From assembly GCA_019634635.1 (NCBI GenBank), contig JAHCBB010000031.1, positions 1-60,872 of the forward strand: 60,872 bases of DNA, read 5' to 3'. The translations under genes were made by a program, and so were the position numbers. Origin of the DNA: Verrucomicrobiia bacterium. Lineage in GTDB: Bacteria > Verrucomicrobiota > Verrucomicrobiia > Limisphaerales > UBA9464. Shown here piece by piece: positions 34,900 to 44,779 of the stretch; position 1 is the first letter of the stretch, and each line of letters opens with the position of its first letter. A model generated the notes under the pieces. It searched no databases. It was not told the origin of the DNA and saw only the letters and a list, made by a program, of their open reading frames with translations.

Positions 34900-35542
34900 G
34901 GGGGAACGATAGGCACAGGGTGGTTGGAGGTCATGAGCATTTCGTGGCGCGCCCTCGTGCCGCAGGGACGCGCATCCCGGCAATTGCATGGAACGATGGA
35001 TGGAAGGCCGGGAGAGGACGGCCCCGGGGAAACGGACCCGGCAGGCGGACGACGCTCCGCGCGGACCCATGCGGTCCTGTCTCCTTCGGGGGGGGCGACG
35101 TCCCGTTCCCCCATGCCCAGTGGTGCGGTTTTGCCCCAGTGGCTTGACAAGCAAGGACGCCGCCTGCACACCCTGATCGGAGCTTGCCCGTGACTCCTCC
35201 ATCGCGCACCAGGCGCACCCCCGTCTTTCAGAACCCCGAATTCCCGCACCAAGTGCTCACCATGAGATCTGGAGTTGCCTCAGCCGGCTGCGCGATCGGG
35301 TCGTCCGCAGGCATCCCTCTCGCCGCGGATCTCGGCGGCCCATGGAAGGTCGGTTTTGACACCCCGATCCGCCGCGCTCGCGACGACATTTCCCGCCGCC
35401 GGCTGGCGAGGGTCGCCCACGACTCCAAGTCCGTCGGCAACCAGCGGAAGGTGCGCCACCCTTTTCCCCGGCTGATGTTCCAACCGGTCGCGAACTGACG
35501 ATGCGCATTGCACCGCCCGGGTCCCTCGTTTCCGTTTCCCCG
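34900..35542. other. 643-bp intergenic stretch
   Basis: This divergent interval separates the HAD-Nudix gene from the haem protein gene. A plus-strand frame at 35184-35498 contains the phrase DLGGPWKVGFDT, which recalls the start of some glycosidase beta-sandwich domains, but the rest does not support a gene. No promoter, repeat or RNA gene was recognised. Confidence 0.4.
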
Positions 35543-38500
35543 ATGAAGACTCCACTCCCGTACTGTTCGTCGCGTCCCGGTCTGCTCGCCGGATTGCTGC
35601 TGGGCGTTGATATCGCGGTGGCCGCGGCGCTTCCCTCGGCCGGCCTGAATCTTCCCGCCGTTTCCGCGCCGAATGCGGGCCTGAAGCCGCTGGAATACGT
35701 GCCGGCGCCCGACCGCCTGCCGAACTACATCCCGAGCGAGCGCTGGGGAGCCCAGGGTGAGCCGATCCGCACGATGCAGGCGCCGCTCAGTCCTGCGGAA
35801 TCGCGGCAGCGCTACGTCCTGCCGCCCGGCTTCGAAGCCCGGCTCTTCGCCCACGAGCCCGACATCTTCAAACCGGTCTGTTTCGCCTGGGATGAACGCG
35901 GACGCCTCTGGATCGCCGAAACCCGCGACTACCCCAACGAACTGCAGCCTGCCGGACACGGCCGTGATCAGATCAAGATCTGCGAGGATACCGATGGCGA
36001 CGGCGTCGCCGACAAGTTCACGGTCTTCGCCGACAAGCTCAGCATCCCCACCACATTCGCCTTTGCGGACGGCGGCATCGTCGTCATGCACTCGGGTGCG
36101 ATGGAGCTCCTCAGGGACACCGATGGCGATGACCGGGCGGACGAGCGGAGGACGCTCTTCACCGGCTGGAGCATGGAGGACACCCACGCGACCGCGAGCA
36201 ACCTGCGCATGGGTCCCGACGGATGGATGTGGGGTGTCGTCGGCTACTCCGGCTTTCGCGGCACGGTCGGAGGCAGGGAACTCCGCTTCAGCCAGGGCTT
36301 CTTCCGTTTCAAACCCGACGGATCAGCCATGGAATTTGTCCGCTCCAGCAACAACAACACCTGGGGCCTTGCCTTTGACGAAAACGGCATCGTCTTCGGC
36401 TCCACCGCCAACGGCAACGCCTACATGTACATGCCGATTGCCAATCGCTTCTACGAGGGGGTGAACGGCTGGTCGGTCAGCCGGATTGATTCCATCGCGA
36501 ACAGCCAGAACATTTATCCGATCACGGACAAGGTCCGGCAGGTGGACCACCATGGCCGCTACACGGCCGCCGCCGGTGCGGCGATCTACACCGCCCGAAG
36601 CTTTCCGATGGAGTATTGGAACCGCGTCGGCTTTGTCTGCGAGCCCACTGGCCATCTCATCGGCCAGTTCGTCCTCGAGTCCATGGGGGCGAATTTCGTC
36701 GCCCACAACATGAAGTCCTTCCTGGCTTCCGACGACGAGTGGGCCGCGCCCATCATCGCGGAGGTGGGTCCCGACGGCGCCCTGTGGTTTGGCGACTGGT
36801 ACAATTACATCATCCAGCACAATCCCGTGCCGCAGGGGTTCCAGAACGGAAAGGGAAACGCATATGAGACCTCCCTTCGGGACAAGTCCCACGGACGGAT
36901 CTACCGGATCGTTCACCAGGAATCGAAACCCGCGGCCACGCCCGGCCGCCTGGACACGGCCTCACCCATGGAACAGGTCGCCGCGCTCAAGAACGACAAT
37001 CTGCTCTGGCGGAACCACGCGCAGCGGCTCCTCGTCGAGCGCGGGCAAATGGACGTCGTGCCGGAGCTCGTGAATCTGGTCCGCAACCCCGCCACGGATG
37101 GCATCGGCTTGAACACCGCCGCCAACCACGCGCTCTGGACGCTTGCCGGGCTGGGGGCGCTGAACGACGCAACGTCCGATGCCTTCAAGGCGGCGGTCGG
37201 GGCGCTCAGACATCCTGCCGCAGGGGTCCGGCGCAACGCCGCCACCGTGCTGCCGCGAAATGCCGCCGGCCGTGATGCCGTGCTGGCGTCCGGTGCGCTG
37301 AACGACAGCGACGGCCAGGTGAAGCTCGCCGCGCTGCTCGCCCTCGCCGAAACCCCGGCTTCCGATGCCGCGGGCGCCGCGATCTTCGCCGCTCTGAACG
37401 ACGCGGAGAACGCCGGCGACCCGTGGCTGACCGACGCCGCAACGGCCGCGGGCGCTCGCAACGACCGGGGCTTCCTCGCCGCCGCCCTTGCGGCATCGGT
37501 GACGTCCGAGGTCCTGCCGGGCGACGCCGGGCCCGCCGTGAAACGGGTGGCCGCCCACCACGGTGCCACCGCCACGTTCGGGTCGGTCCAACCGATGCTG
37601 ATGGCCGCCCGAACGGCCGCGCCCGCGGCCGCGGCCCCCGTGCTGGAAGGCCTCGCGGCGAACTGGCCCGCAGACAGGCGTCCGGAGCTGACGCGTCAGG
37701 AGGAGGCCGAACTCGTCGCACTGATGGATGCGCTCCCCGAGGAAACCAGGGCGGCCCTGGTCTCCCTGGCCGACGCGTGGGGACGCCGCGACCTCTTCGG
37801 TCCGCAGATTGCGGCCCAGTCGAAGGAGCTCTCCGACCGGGTCAGGAATCCCGACCTGGCCGACGCCGACCGCGTGAAGGCGGCCGGGCGGCTCATTGCT
37901 TTTGACGATTCCGAGGCATCCCTGCGGACGATCGCCGGACAGGTCAGCCTGCAGACCTCCCCGGAACTGGCCGCCGGCCTGATCCGGGCCATCGGCAACA
38001 GCCGGATGGAAGCCGCTCCCGATGTGCTGATCGGGGTCTGGGACGGCCTCACGCCCGGGTCCCGCCGCGCCGTGATTCTCACGCTGACCCGCCGACCCGA
38101 GTGGACCATCGCGCTGCTCAGGAGCGTTGAGTCGGGAAAGCTCATCCGCTCCGACATTCCCGCCGAAGTCTGGACCCAGCTCCGCCGCAGCCGGAATCGT
38201 GAGCTTGCCGATCTGGCCCGCACGCTGGATCAGACCCGCGTCAGCACCGACATGGAGGCCGCCCTCTCGCGGGTCCGTCCGCTCACCGAGCAGACCGGCA
38301 ACCCCGCCAACGGCAGGGCGGTCTTTGCGCAGAACTGCGCGGTTTGCCACGTGCTCGACGGCGAAGGAACGCACATTGGGCCCGACCTCACCGGCATCGG
38401 CGCGCGGCCCAAGGGCGACTTCTTCGTGGACATCATTGATCCGAACCGTTCGGTCGAGGCCAACTTCCGCCTGTGGACCGTGACGAAGCGGGACGACGAA

Positions 38501-38707
38501 TCTGTTGCCGGCCGCCTCGAGTCCGAGAGCGAAACCGCCATCGAAATCCTTGATCTCTCCGGCCAGAAACACGTGGTGCAGCGCAGGGACATCAAATCGC
38601 TCGATGTCTCCCCGCAATCCATCATGCCCGGAGGCTTCGAGAATCTGCCGGCCGGCGATCTCACCGACCTCTTCGAGTATCTGGCCTCCAGCAAGGTCAA
38701 ACATTGA
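35543..38707 (+). CDS. Exported PVC-type haem-binding protein with N-terminal propeller and HEAT-like repeats
   Basis: The 1054-residue protein has a signal peptide (MKTPLPYCSSRPGLLAGLLL through VAAALPS). Residues about 75-480 form a glucose-dehydrogenase-like propeller (FEARLFAHEPDIFKPVCFAW, RGRLWIAETRDYPNEL, DTDGDGVADKFTVFADKL, LRMGPDGWMWGVVGYSGF). Alanine-rich helical repeats (about 480-910) are followed by a cytochrome c domain with CAVCH in FAQNCAVCHVLDGEGTHIGP and a PVC-specific ending. This is the large family almost limited to Planctomycetes, Verrucomicrobia and relatives. It probably oxidises a sugar-type substrate and passes electrons to its haem. The ATG at 35543 gives a clean signal peptide; an upstream ATG at 35501 adds 14 residues. 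Confidence 0.93.
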   Translation: MKTPLPYCSSRPGLLAGLLLGVDIAVAAALPSAGLNLPAVSAPNAGLKPLEYVPAPDRLPNYIPSERWGAQGEPIRTMQAPLSPAESRQRYVLPPGFEARLFAHEPDIFKPVCFAWDERGRLWIAETRDYPNELQPAGHGRDQIKICEDTDGDGVADKFTVFADKLSIPTTFAFADGGIVVMHSGAMELLRDTDGDDRADERRTLFTGWSMEDTHATASNLRMGPDGWMWGVVGYSGFRGTVGGRELRFSQGFFRFKPDGSAMEFVRSSNNNTWGLAFDENGIVFGSTANGNAYMYMPIANRFYEGVNGWSVSRIDSIANSQNIYPITDKVRQVDHHGRYTAAAGAAIYTARSFPMEYWNRVGFVCEPTGHLIGQFVLESMGANFVAHNMKSFLASDDEWAAPIIAEVGPDGALWFGDWYNYIIQHNPVPQGFQNGKGNAYETSLRDKSHGRIYRIVHQESKPAATPGRLDTASPMEQVAALKNDNLLWRNHAQRLLVERGQMDVVPELVNLVRNPATDGIGLNTAANHALWTLAGLGALNDATSDAFKAAVGALRHPAAGVRRNAATVLPRNAAGRDAVLASGALNDSDGQVKLAALLALAETPASDAAGAAIFAALNDAENAGDPWLTDAATAAGARNDRGFLAAALAASVTSEVLPGDAGPAVKRVAAHHGATATFGSVQPMLMAARTAAPAAAAPVLEGLAANWPADRRPELTRQEEAELVALMDALPEETRAALVSLADAWGRRDLFGPQIAAQSKELSDRVRNPDLADADRVKAAGRLIAFDDSEASLRTIAGQVSLQTSPELAAGLIRAIGNSRMEAAPDVLIGVWDGLTPGSRRAVILTLTRRPEWTIALLRSVESGKLIRSDIPAEVWTQLRRSRNRELADLARTLDQTRVSTDMEAALSRVRPLTEQTGNPANGRAVFAQNCAVCHVLDGEGTHIGPDLTGIGARPKGDFFVDIIDPNRSVEANFRLWTVTKRDDESVAGRLESESETAIEILDLSGQKHVVQRRDIKSLDVSPQSIMPGGFENLPAGDLTDLFEYLASSKVKH

Positions 38708-38901
38708 TCCGGAGGACCGAAGTCAAGGTCCAGGTTCAACACCCGCGGACTGCCTCGGGCAGGTAGGGGCGTGTTTCACCGCGCCCCACTTCAGTTCCGC
38801 TTCGCAAGTGCATGAGCGATGGGGACCGCGGGCAGCACCCGCCTGACACACGCACGGTGCGGCCCGTGGAATTCTTCCGGCAGCAGATTCGATCGTCCGC
38901 C

Positions 38902-39345
38902 TCACCCGACGGCCAGGTGTCCCTTGAGGACCTTGAGCGTGCGCCGGACGCCGTGCGGTCCGACCCTGGACGCATGCCCGGGCCCCCGGTCGTCCATGAA
39001 CCCGACATACGTGCCGGGGCCAAAGAACGTTTCCTGGAGGCGGTCCGGCGGCCCGAAAAATACCGAGAAGCCGCCCTCGTGGACTTGTTGAAGATAGGTC
39101 ACCGGCCCGTGCTCCGGATCGTGGGCCGCGTTGTGCAATTCGCGTGCTTCACCGGCCGCCACGTTCTGTTCGACGGTTTTCAGAACCCGGCGGTCCAATG
39201 CGTCCGGGTCCAGCAAGATCTCAACAATTCGGGAATGCCACGGTTCAACCGGTTCACAGCAGACCACGCGGATTGGAATCCTCTCCACATGCGGAAGGTG
39301 GACTGAAGGAAGCGGAGTGTCAGGCCCTGAATGGTGGACCGGCAT
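38902..39345 (-). CDS. Hypothetical protein, 147 residues
   Basis: No family is recognised. The product starts MPVHHSGPDTPLPSVHLPHV and contains a distinctive aromatic and glycine-rich part (HEGGFSVFFGPPDRLQETFF, then GPGTYVGFMDDRGPG), ending LKVLKGHLAVG. The competing plus-strand frame over the same interval has fewer G or C in third codon positions, so the minus strand is the better coding choice. The ATG at 39345 was chosen because the 24 residues before it in the open frame are unlike the rest. It lies alone between two plus-strand genes. There is no signal peptide or membrane segment. Confidence 0.5.
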   Translation of the reverse strand: MPVHHSGPDTPLPSVHLPHVERIPIRVVCCEPVEPWHSRIVEILLDPDALDRRVLKTVEQNVAAGEARELHNAAHDPEHGPVTYLQQVHEGGFSVFFGPPDRLQETFFGPGTYVGFMDDRGPGHASRVGPHGVRRTLKVLKGHLAVG

Positions 39346-39670
39346 TTCTCGCCCTCTGGCTCCTTCCAGGGGGCCACATCCGATCCGTGTCGAGAGCTGG
39401 CAGGACCACAGGCACACCCCGAAGTGCGTTAGGCGGGACGTAGAACGGGCTTCCGAAACCGACGACTGGACGCAGTTCGGGAAGCGTGGGATGGGTTGGG
39501 AACGCCATGCTCATCCAGTGCTCCCGCCATGCGGCGCCTTCACGGCTCAACGGCATCCTCGCTGTCCTTCCATTCAAAACCCGGCACGGATCAAGAGTGG
39601 GAGCCTGACGCCGAAGCCCTCAGGAACGCTCCCCCTGGCTGCTCCATCAAGCATGGCTCAAGTCCCCCCC
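39346..39670. other. 325-bp intergenic stretch
   Basis: Between divergent genes for a hypothetical protein and an esterase. Short arginine- or serine-rich frames are present on both strands, but none looks like a protein. No repeat, hairpin or RNA gene was recognised. Confidence 0.45.
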
Positions 39671-40831
39671 ATGAAATCCGCCCCCAATCTCTGCAAGGCA
39701 CCTGTCCCGCTAATCGCAGCCCTGGCATTCGTCCTCGCTCCCGCGCCGGGAGGCGCGCAGCCAGCCGGCCCATTGCCGGCACCGCTCGGCCTGCCGAAAC
39801 CGGGGCCGACCAATGACGCCCCCTACGCGCTGCAACCCATTGTCCAGGGCGGTGTGGTGGTGCCGCTTTATTCGCCCGGCTCCCATTACCTCAACGCGGA
39901 ACGCGTGCGAGAAGCGGAGTTCTACCGGATGAGCCAGGCGGTGCCGGGACGCATCAGTTGGATCACCAACATCCACAATCCATCCATTGAGGTGCATACC
40001 GTCGAGGGCGGGATCAACACCGGTGCCGCCGTCATCCTGGCGGCGGGTGGCGGCCACCGGACACTGAACGTGGGCACGGAGGGTGCGGACTTCGTCCCGT
40101 ACTTCTTCAACTACGGGGTCAACACGGTCATCCTGCGCAACCGCCTCCGGGCCGACGGCTACGACGCGAAGGTGGATGCAGTCCGGGACGCGCTCCAGGC
40201 CATCCGCCTCGTCCGCGCGAACGCCGGAGCGTGGGGCATTGACCCGAATAAGATCGGCATCATGGGCTTCTCCGCGGGCGCGGAACTGGCGTCCCCTGCG
40301 GCCATTCTGTTTGACGAGTTCGACCGGACCAACAACGTCGCGGGTGATCCGCTGGCCGGGGTTTCGTCGCGGCCGGATTTCGTGGGCATCATCTATCCTG
40401 GCCCGACGCCGTTCGCCCGGGGAGCGACGCCGGACATTCCGCGCAATACGCCCCCGGCGTTCATCACCTGCGCTGGAGCGGGCGACCGGGTTCACGCGAT
40501 CTGGGCGAACGAGTATTTCGCCGCGATGCTCGACGCGGGCATCCCGAACGTGGAGATGCACATTTACGGCAATGGGCGTCATCCCGGCGACCCGCTTCCG
40601 GATGGCAGCCGCATGAGCGGCGGCCTGTCGGACCGCAACGGGATTCCGTTTGGGACGTGGCAGCACCGGTTTGTGGACTGGTTTCGCGATCTGGGCTTTC
40701 TCCAGAAGTCCGGAATCGAAACCAGGGCCGCCCGGGAGATCGCCGCATTCGTCACCCAGCCCGAGCCGCGACGCCGGCAGCGTGTCGGCGAATCAGACGG
40801 TGCCCGCACCCATCGTCCGCCTGGCGATTGA
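39671..40831 (+). CDS. Exported alpha/beta-hydrolase esterase
   Basis: The 386-residue protein has a signal peptide (MKSAPNLCKAPVPLIAALAFVLAP to about GGAQP). An alpha/beta hydrolase follows with nucleophile elbow GFSAGAELA (Ser near residue 202), candidate acid in CAGAGDRVH and catalytic His in YGNGRHPGD. The local GFSAGAELA...NxGxHP context resembles exported acetyl-xylan-esterase/BD-FAE-type enzymes, which remove acetyl or similar esters from polysaccharides. Residues about 365-386 (EPRRRQRVGESDGARTHRPP) form a basic tail outside the domain. The ATG at 39671 precedes the signal directly; an in-frame ATG at 39653 adds six residues. It is followed by a minus-strand propeller gene (convergent). 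Confidence 0.88.
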   Translation: MKSAPNLCKAPVPLIAALAFVLAPAPGGAQPAGPLPAPLGLPKPGPTNDAPYALQPIVQGGVVVPLYSPGSHYLNAERVREAEFYRMSQAVPGRISWITNIHNPSIEVHTVEGGINTGAAVILAAGGGHRTLNVGTEGADFVPYFFNYGVNTVILRNRLRADGYDAKVDAVRDALQAIRLVRANAGAWGIDPNKIGIMGFSAGAELASPAAILFDEFDRTNNVAGDPLAGVSSRPDFVGIIYPGPTPFARGATPDIPRNTPPAFITCAGAGDRVHAIWANEYFAAMLDAGIPNVEMHIYGNGRHPGDPLPDGSRMSGGLSDRNGIPFGTWQHRFVDWFRDLGFLQKSGIETRAAREIAAFVTQPEPRRRQRVGESDGARTHRPPGD

Positions 40832-40948
40832 GAGCCTTTCTGAAAACAGGGCCCCTTCGATGCGTCGGTCAAACGACGCCGTGTTTGGAAGCGTTCGTTG
40901 TCACCCCAAAATCTCCGGCCACCATCAAGCGGGGTGCGCCTCAAGCCT

Positions 40949-42274
40949 TCAGGGGGAAGCCTGCCCGATGCGATACATGGCCGTGTCGGTTCGAACAAAG
41001 AGCGCTCCGTCGACGGCCGCCGGCGACGCCATGATCCGGCCGTCCAGCTGGTTTTGGGCGATCAGCTCGAAGGAGACGCCTGGTGTGATCACCGAGGTGA
41101 TTCCTTCCCGGCTGGGCAGGTAGATTCTGCCGTCCGCCAGGATGGGTGAGGCGCTGTGGTTTCCCCCCAGCCGCTCGCGGTAGTGCTCCCTGCCGGAGGC
41201 GGCATCCAGGCAGGTCAGGATCCCCCCAGAGTCGCTCACGAAATACAGCTCCTTCCCGACCAGCAACAAGGAGGACATCGTCGGAACACCCCGGGAATAC
41301 CGCCACAGGATCTCCGGATCCCGCCCCGCCGCATAGCCGACGGCCAGAAGTGCCGGCTCGTCGAAGCCAGTGCTGGTGAAGAACCGTCCGCCACCGGCGA
41401 CCGGCCGGGAGGACAGCGAGTATCCTGGAGCGCCAAAACCCAGCTTCCACAGCTCGCGGCCGTCCTGGGGATCGTATCCGAAGAGCCAGTCCGCACCCGC
41501 CGAGAAGAGCTGCACCCGGCCCGCCACCTCGAGGAGGAGCGGTGTCGCGTAGGATTTTCGCGTCTGCGGATTCTCACGCAGTGCCCCGGAACGGGCCGTC
41601 CGCCAAACCGTTTGACCGGTCCGTGTGTCCAACGCCGCGATGGATTGGGAATCGCTGCCATCGAGGTGAACGACAAGCCGATCCTGCCAGACCACCGGCG
41701 AACTTCCCGGCCCGTTTTCGTGTTGGATCCGCAACGAGGTGTTGGTCCACAGCACGCGGGTGGTGCGGGTGTCCACACAGGCCGTCCCGAACGTCCCGAA
41801 GTGACAATACAGCCGGCCATCCTCAAGCACCGGAGAGGGTGAGGCGTAGCTGTTCAGCTCGTGAATCAATTGGGGCTCATTCTCGGTCAGGAGCAGCACA
41901 TCGTGCTTCAGGCGGCCCGTGTTCCGGTCCAGTGCGATCGCCCGCAGCTCCAGGTGGTCCAGGACCGTCAGGGGCTGACGGTTGCTGCTGGCCTTCGCCC
42001 GGCGCTCGGCGTCCTCCGGACGGGCCGCACGCTCGATGGCCGTGGTGAGCCAGATCTCACCGCCTTCAAGGACGGGTGAGGACCACCCCCGTCCCGGCAC
42101 CGGCGTCTTCCAGACCACGTTGCTGGACTCCCCCCAGCGTACCGGCAGGCCGGCGGTTCGGGCGTGGCCTTGAGCCGTCGGACCACGCCATTCCGGCCAC
42201 TCCTGTGCCGAGACAGGCATGGCGCAGAGAACGAGGCACGCGGACGTGAGGAGCCGGGGCAGATGTGGTGTCAT
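40949..42274 (-). CDS. Exported PQQ-like beta-propeller protein
   Basis: The 441-residue protein has a signal peptide (MTPHLPRLLTSACLVLCAMPVSAQ). It continues with the standard opening EWPEWRGPTAQGHARTAGL and repeats of the WD40/PQQ-like fold (NVVWKTPVPGRGWSSPVLEG, LVVHLDGSDSQSIAALDTRTGQ, FSAGADWLFGYDPQDGRELW, YLPSREGITSVI). Such proteins are abundant in planctomycetes and verrucomicrobia. Some bind quinones, most have no known reaction. The full length and lack of a haem motif suggest a binding or scaffold role or a quinone-dependent oxidation. It ends 117 bp from the convergent esterase gene. Confidence 0.9.
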   Translation of the reverse strand: MTPHLPRLLTSACLVLCAMPVSAQEWPEWRGPTAQGHARTAGLPVRWGESSNVVWKTPVPGRGWSSPVLEGGEIWLTTAIERAARPEDAERRAKASSNRQPLTVLDHLELRAIALDRNTGRLKHDVLLLTENEPQLIHELNSYASPSPVLEDGRLYCHFGTFGTACVDTRTTRVLWTNTSLRIQHENGPGSSPVVWQDRLVVHLDGSDSQSIAALDTRTGQTVWRTARSGALRENPQTRKSYATPLLLEVAGRVQLFSAGADWLFGYDPQDGRELWKLGFGAPGYSLSSRPVAGGGRFFTSTGFDEPALLAVGYAAGRDPEILWRYSRGVPTMSSLLLVGKELYFVSDSGGILTCLDAASGREHYRERLGGNHSASPILADGRIYLPSREGITSVITPGVSFELIAQNQLDGRIMASPAAVDGALFVRTDTAMYRIGQASP

Positions 42275-42495
42275 GGTGCTGTCGAAATTGAGTTTGCACT
42301 ATCCGCCGGGTGGCTTCGCCCGCGCAAGACCGCTCCATCACCGTTGATCGCCGCGAGCACGGCGGCACAATCAATGCGGTCCGCGAGGTCCTCCCGCTGA
42401 GGGTTCGGAGGCACGCGCGGGATGGATCGGGCGGAGTGGAGCGGGCATCGCCTGCGTTGCCTGACCGGGGGGGATTCGGCAGGGTGCGCGCCGAC

Positions 42496-44763
42496 ATGGC
42501 CGCCGCCCCGAAAGTCCCGTTCCGACCCTACATCCCGGACCAGACGTCGTTGCGGGAGTTCACGGTCCGTTCTCTGATCGTGGGAACGCTCCTGGGCGTG
42601 GTCTTTGGGGCGTCCTCCCTGTATCTCACCCTCAAGGTCGGACTGACGGTGAGCGCCAGCATCCCCGTCGCGGTCATCTCAATTGCGCTCTTCAAGGTAT
42701 GGTCCCGCCTGGGAGGGCGCGATGCCACCATCCTGGAGCACAATATCGCCCAGACCGCGGGATCCGCTGGTGAATCCATCGCCTTCGGCGTCGGCGTGAC
42801 GATGCCGGCCATCCTGATCCTGGGATTTGATCTGGAGATCAGTCGCGTACTGCTGGTGGGGGTGCTGGGCGGATTGCTGGGCATCCTGATGATGATCCCG
42901 CTGCGCCGGGCCCTCATCGTGCAGCAGCACGGACTGTTGAAGTATCCCGAGGGAACGGCGTGCGCGGAGGTTCTGAAGGCCGGTGCCGGACACGAGTCGC
43001 GCGAGGCGGCGGATCCGGCCCATGTCAGCCGAGGGGAGGGACACCGGATTGACGCCCGCACGATCCTGGCGGGATTCGCGATCGGTCTGCTCTACAAGAC
43101 GGCGAATGTGGCGTTCAAACTGTGGAAGGATGTCCCCGAACGTGTGTTTGGCGCCCCGTTGCGCGGCGGGTCCGTCGGCGTGGAAGTCTCCCCGGAAATG
43201 GTGGGTGTCGGCTACATCATCGGACCGCGCATCGGTGGCATCATGGCGGCGGGCGGTTTCCTCAGCTACCTGGTGCTCATTCCACTGATCAAGTTTTTCG
43301 GGGAGGATCTGGGCGAGGTGCTCGCTCCGGGGACCCGGTTGATCAGCGAGATGTCCCCCAACGAGGTCCGTGGCGCCTACATCCTCTACGTCGGGGCCGG
43401 GGCCGTGGCGGCCGGTGGCCTGATCAGCCTGCTGCGCTCCCTGCCCACCATCTGGCACGGAATCAAGCTCGGGGTGCTTGACCTGGCGGCCGCCCGCCGC
43501 AACGGAAGCGTGGGCACCCGGCGCACGGCTCAGGATTTGCCGCTCAAGTGGGTGGGCATTGGCATCGTGGCCCTGCTCACGGCGATCACCCTCGCGCCCC
43601 CCCTGCACATGAACCTTCTGGGGGCGGCCCTCATCGTCTTTCTGGGCTTCCTCTTCGTCACCGTCTCCTCGCGTTTGACCGGTGAGATCGGGTCCTCGTC
43701 CAATCCGGTGTCCGGCATGACGATCGCCACCCTCCTGGTCACCTGCCTGGCCTTCCTGGCGGTGGGCTGGACCGGCAAGGCGTACTACGTTACCGCACTG
43801 TCCGTGGGGGCGATCGTCTGCATCGCCTGTTCCAACGGCGGCACGACCTCTCAGGATCTCAAGACCGGCTACCTGGTGGGCGGGACCCCGCGGCGTCAGC
43901 AGATCGCCATCCTCCTCGGAGCCCTGGTGTCTGCTCTGGCCCTGGGGCCGATCCTGCTCGGGCTCAACCGCAGCGCGATCACCTACGTGGACGCCATGGA
44001 GGTGGCTCCGTCGCTGCGGGTGCCGGCAGAACGGCTGCCGTCGCTTCCGAGGGAGCGACGGACCGGTCCCCAGGCGTCCAACGACCTGCAGGAGTATTTC
44101 GTCTGGCAGGACATGACCACCGGATCGGCCCGGAAGTTCCTTGTGGACGCCAGCGGAACTCCGGTCTGGCTGGTGGATCCGGGAATCAACGGAACGTACA
44201 CGGAACGCCCCGACGGCTCGGCGGTGCGCAAGTTCGACGCACCCAAGGCGGTCCTCGTGAGCTACATCATCAAGGGTATCCTGGACCGCCAGCTGCCTTG
44301 GGAACTCGTGATCCTCGGGGTCATGATCGCCCTGACGCTGGAACTTGCGGGAATCAATTCCCTGGCCTTTGCCGTCGGGGTATATCTGCCGGTGTCGGTG
44401 TCCCTCGGCATCTTCGCCGGAGGCGCGATCCGGTGGTGGGTGGACCGGCGGGAGCGTCCGCGTCTGGTCAATGCCGGCCTGGGGCCGGAGGAGATCGCCG
44501 CCGAGAGTGACCGCTCGCCCGGGGTGCTGATGGCTTCCGGGTACATCGCCGGAGGCAGCATTGCCGGCATCGTCATCGCGTTCATGGCCGGCGTCCTGGA
44601 GAACGCCGACCGGGCCATCACCTCCTGGTCGGCGCAGCACAATCCCTTCCTGTCCGGGCCGTACGCCAATTTGCTCTCGCTGCTGCCCTTCGCTGCGATC
44701 CTGGCAATGCTGGCCCTTTCGGCCAGGCGACGGGGTCGGGGAGGGGCCTCCGGGGTGGCGTGA
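42496..44763 (+). CDS. OPT family oligopeptide transporter
   Basis: The 755-residue inner-membrane protein has about 14-16 hydrophobic segments. The N-terminal signature SLREFTVRSLIVGTLLGVVF, then a SSLYLTLKVGLTVSASIPVA stretch, TAGSAGESIAFGVG and YPEGTACAEVLKAG, are standard for the prokaryotic OPT branch. Members take up small peptides or metal-chelating peptides by proton coupling; the exact substrate is open. A cytoplasmic insert of about 80 residues (SLRVPAERLPSLPRERR, LQEYFVWQDMT, DGSAVRKFDAPKAV) lies at about 515-585, followed by the final helices. The ATG at 42496 was chosen as the family start. It stands alone, 16 bp from the convergent DUF554 gene. Confidence 0.92.
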   Translation: MAAAPKVPFRPYIPDQTSLREFTVRSLIVGTLLGVVFGASSLYLTLKVGLTVSASIPVAVISIALFKVWSRLGGRDATILEHNIAQTAGSAGESIAFGVGVTMPAILILGFDLEISRVLLVGVLGGLLGILMMIPLRRALIVQQHGLLKYPEGTACAEVLKAGAGHESREAADPAHVSRGEGHRIDARTILAGFAIGLLYKTANVAFKLWKDVPERVFGAPLRGGSVGVEVSPEMVGVGYIIGPRIGGIMAAGGFLSYLVLIPLIKFFGEDLGEVLAPGTRLISEMSPNEVRGAYILYVGAGAVAAGGLISLLRSLPTIWHGIKLGVLDLAAARRNGSVGTRRTAQDLPLKWVGIGIVALLTAITLAPPLHMNLLGAALIVFLGFLFVTVSSRLTGEIGSSSNPVSGMTIATLLVTCLAFLAVGWTGKAYYVTALSVGAIVCIACSNGGTTSQDLKTGYLVGGTPRRQQIAILLGALVSALALGPILLGLNRSAITYVDAMEVAPSLRVPAERLPSLPRERRTGPQASNDLQEYFVWQDMTTGSARKFLVDASGTPVWLVDPGINGTYTERPDGSAVRKFDAPKAVLVSYIIKGILDRQLPWELVILGVMIALTLELAGINSLAFAVGVYLPVSVSLGIFAGGAIRWWVDRRERPRLVNAGLGPEEIAAESDRSPGVLMASGYIAGGSIAGIVIAFMAGVLENADRAITSWSAQHNPFLSGPYANLLSLLPFAAILAMLALSARRRGRGGASGVA

Positions 44764-44779
44764 GCGGATGGGGCCCGAC

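Noticed and set aside
35184..35498. 104-residue plus-strand frame with a GGPWKVGFD phrase
   Set aside because: Only one short phrase recalls glycosidase domains; the rest is arginine-rich and lacks a signal or second motif.
38812..39306. 164-residue plus-strand frame
   Set aside because: Third codon positions are less GC-rich than in the overlapping minus-strand frame, which was annotated instead.
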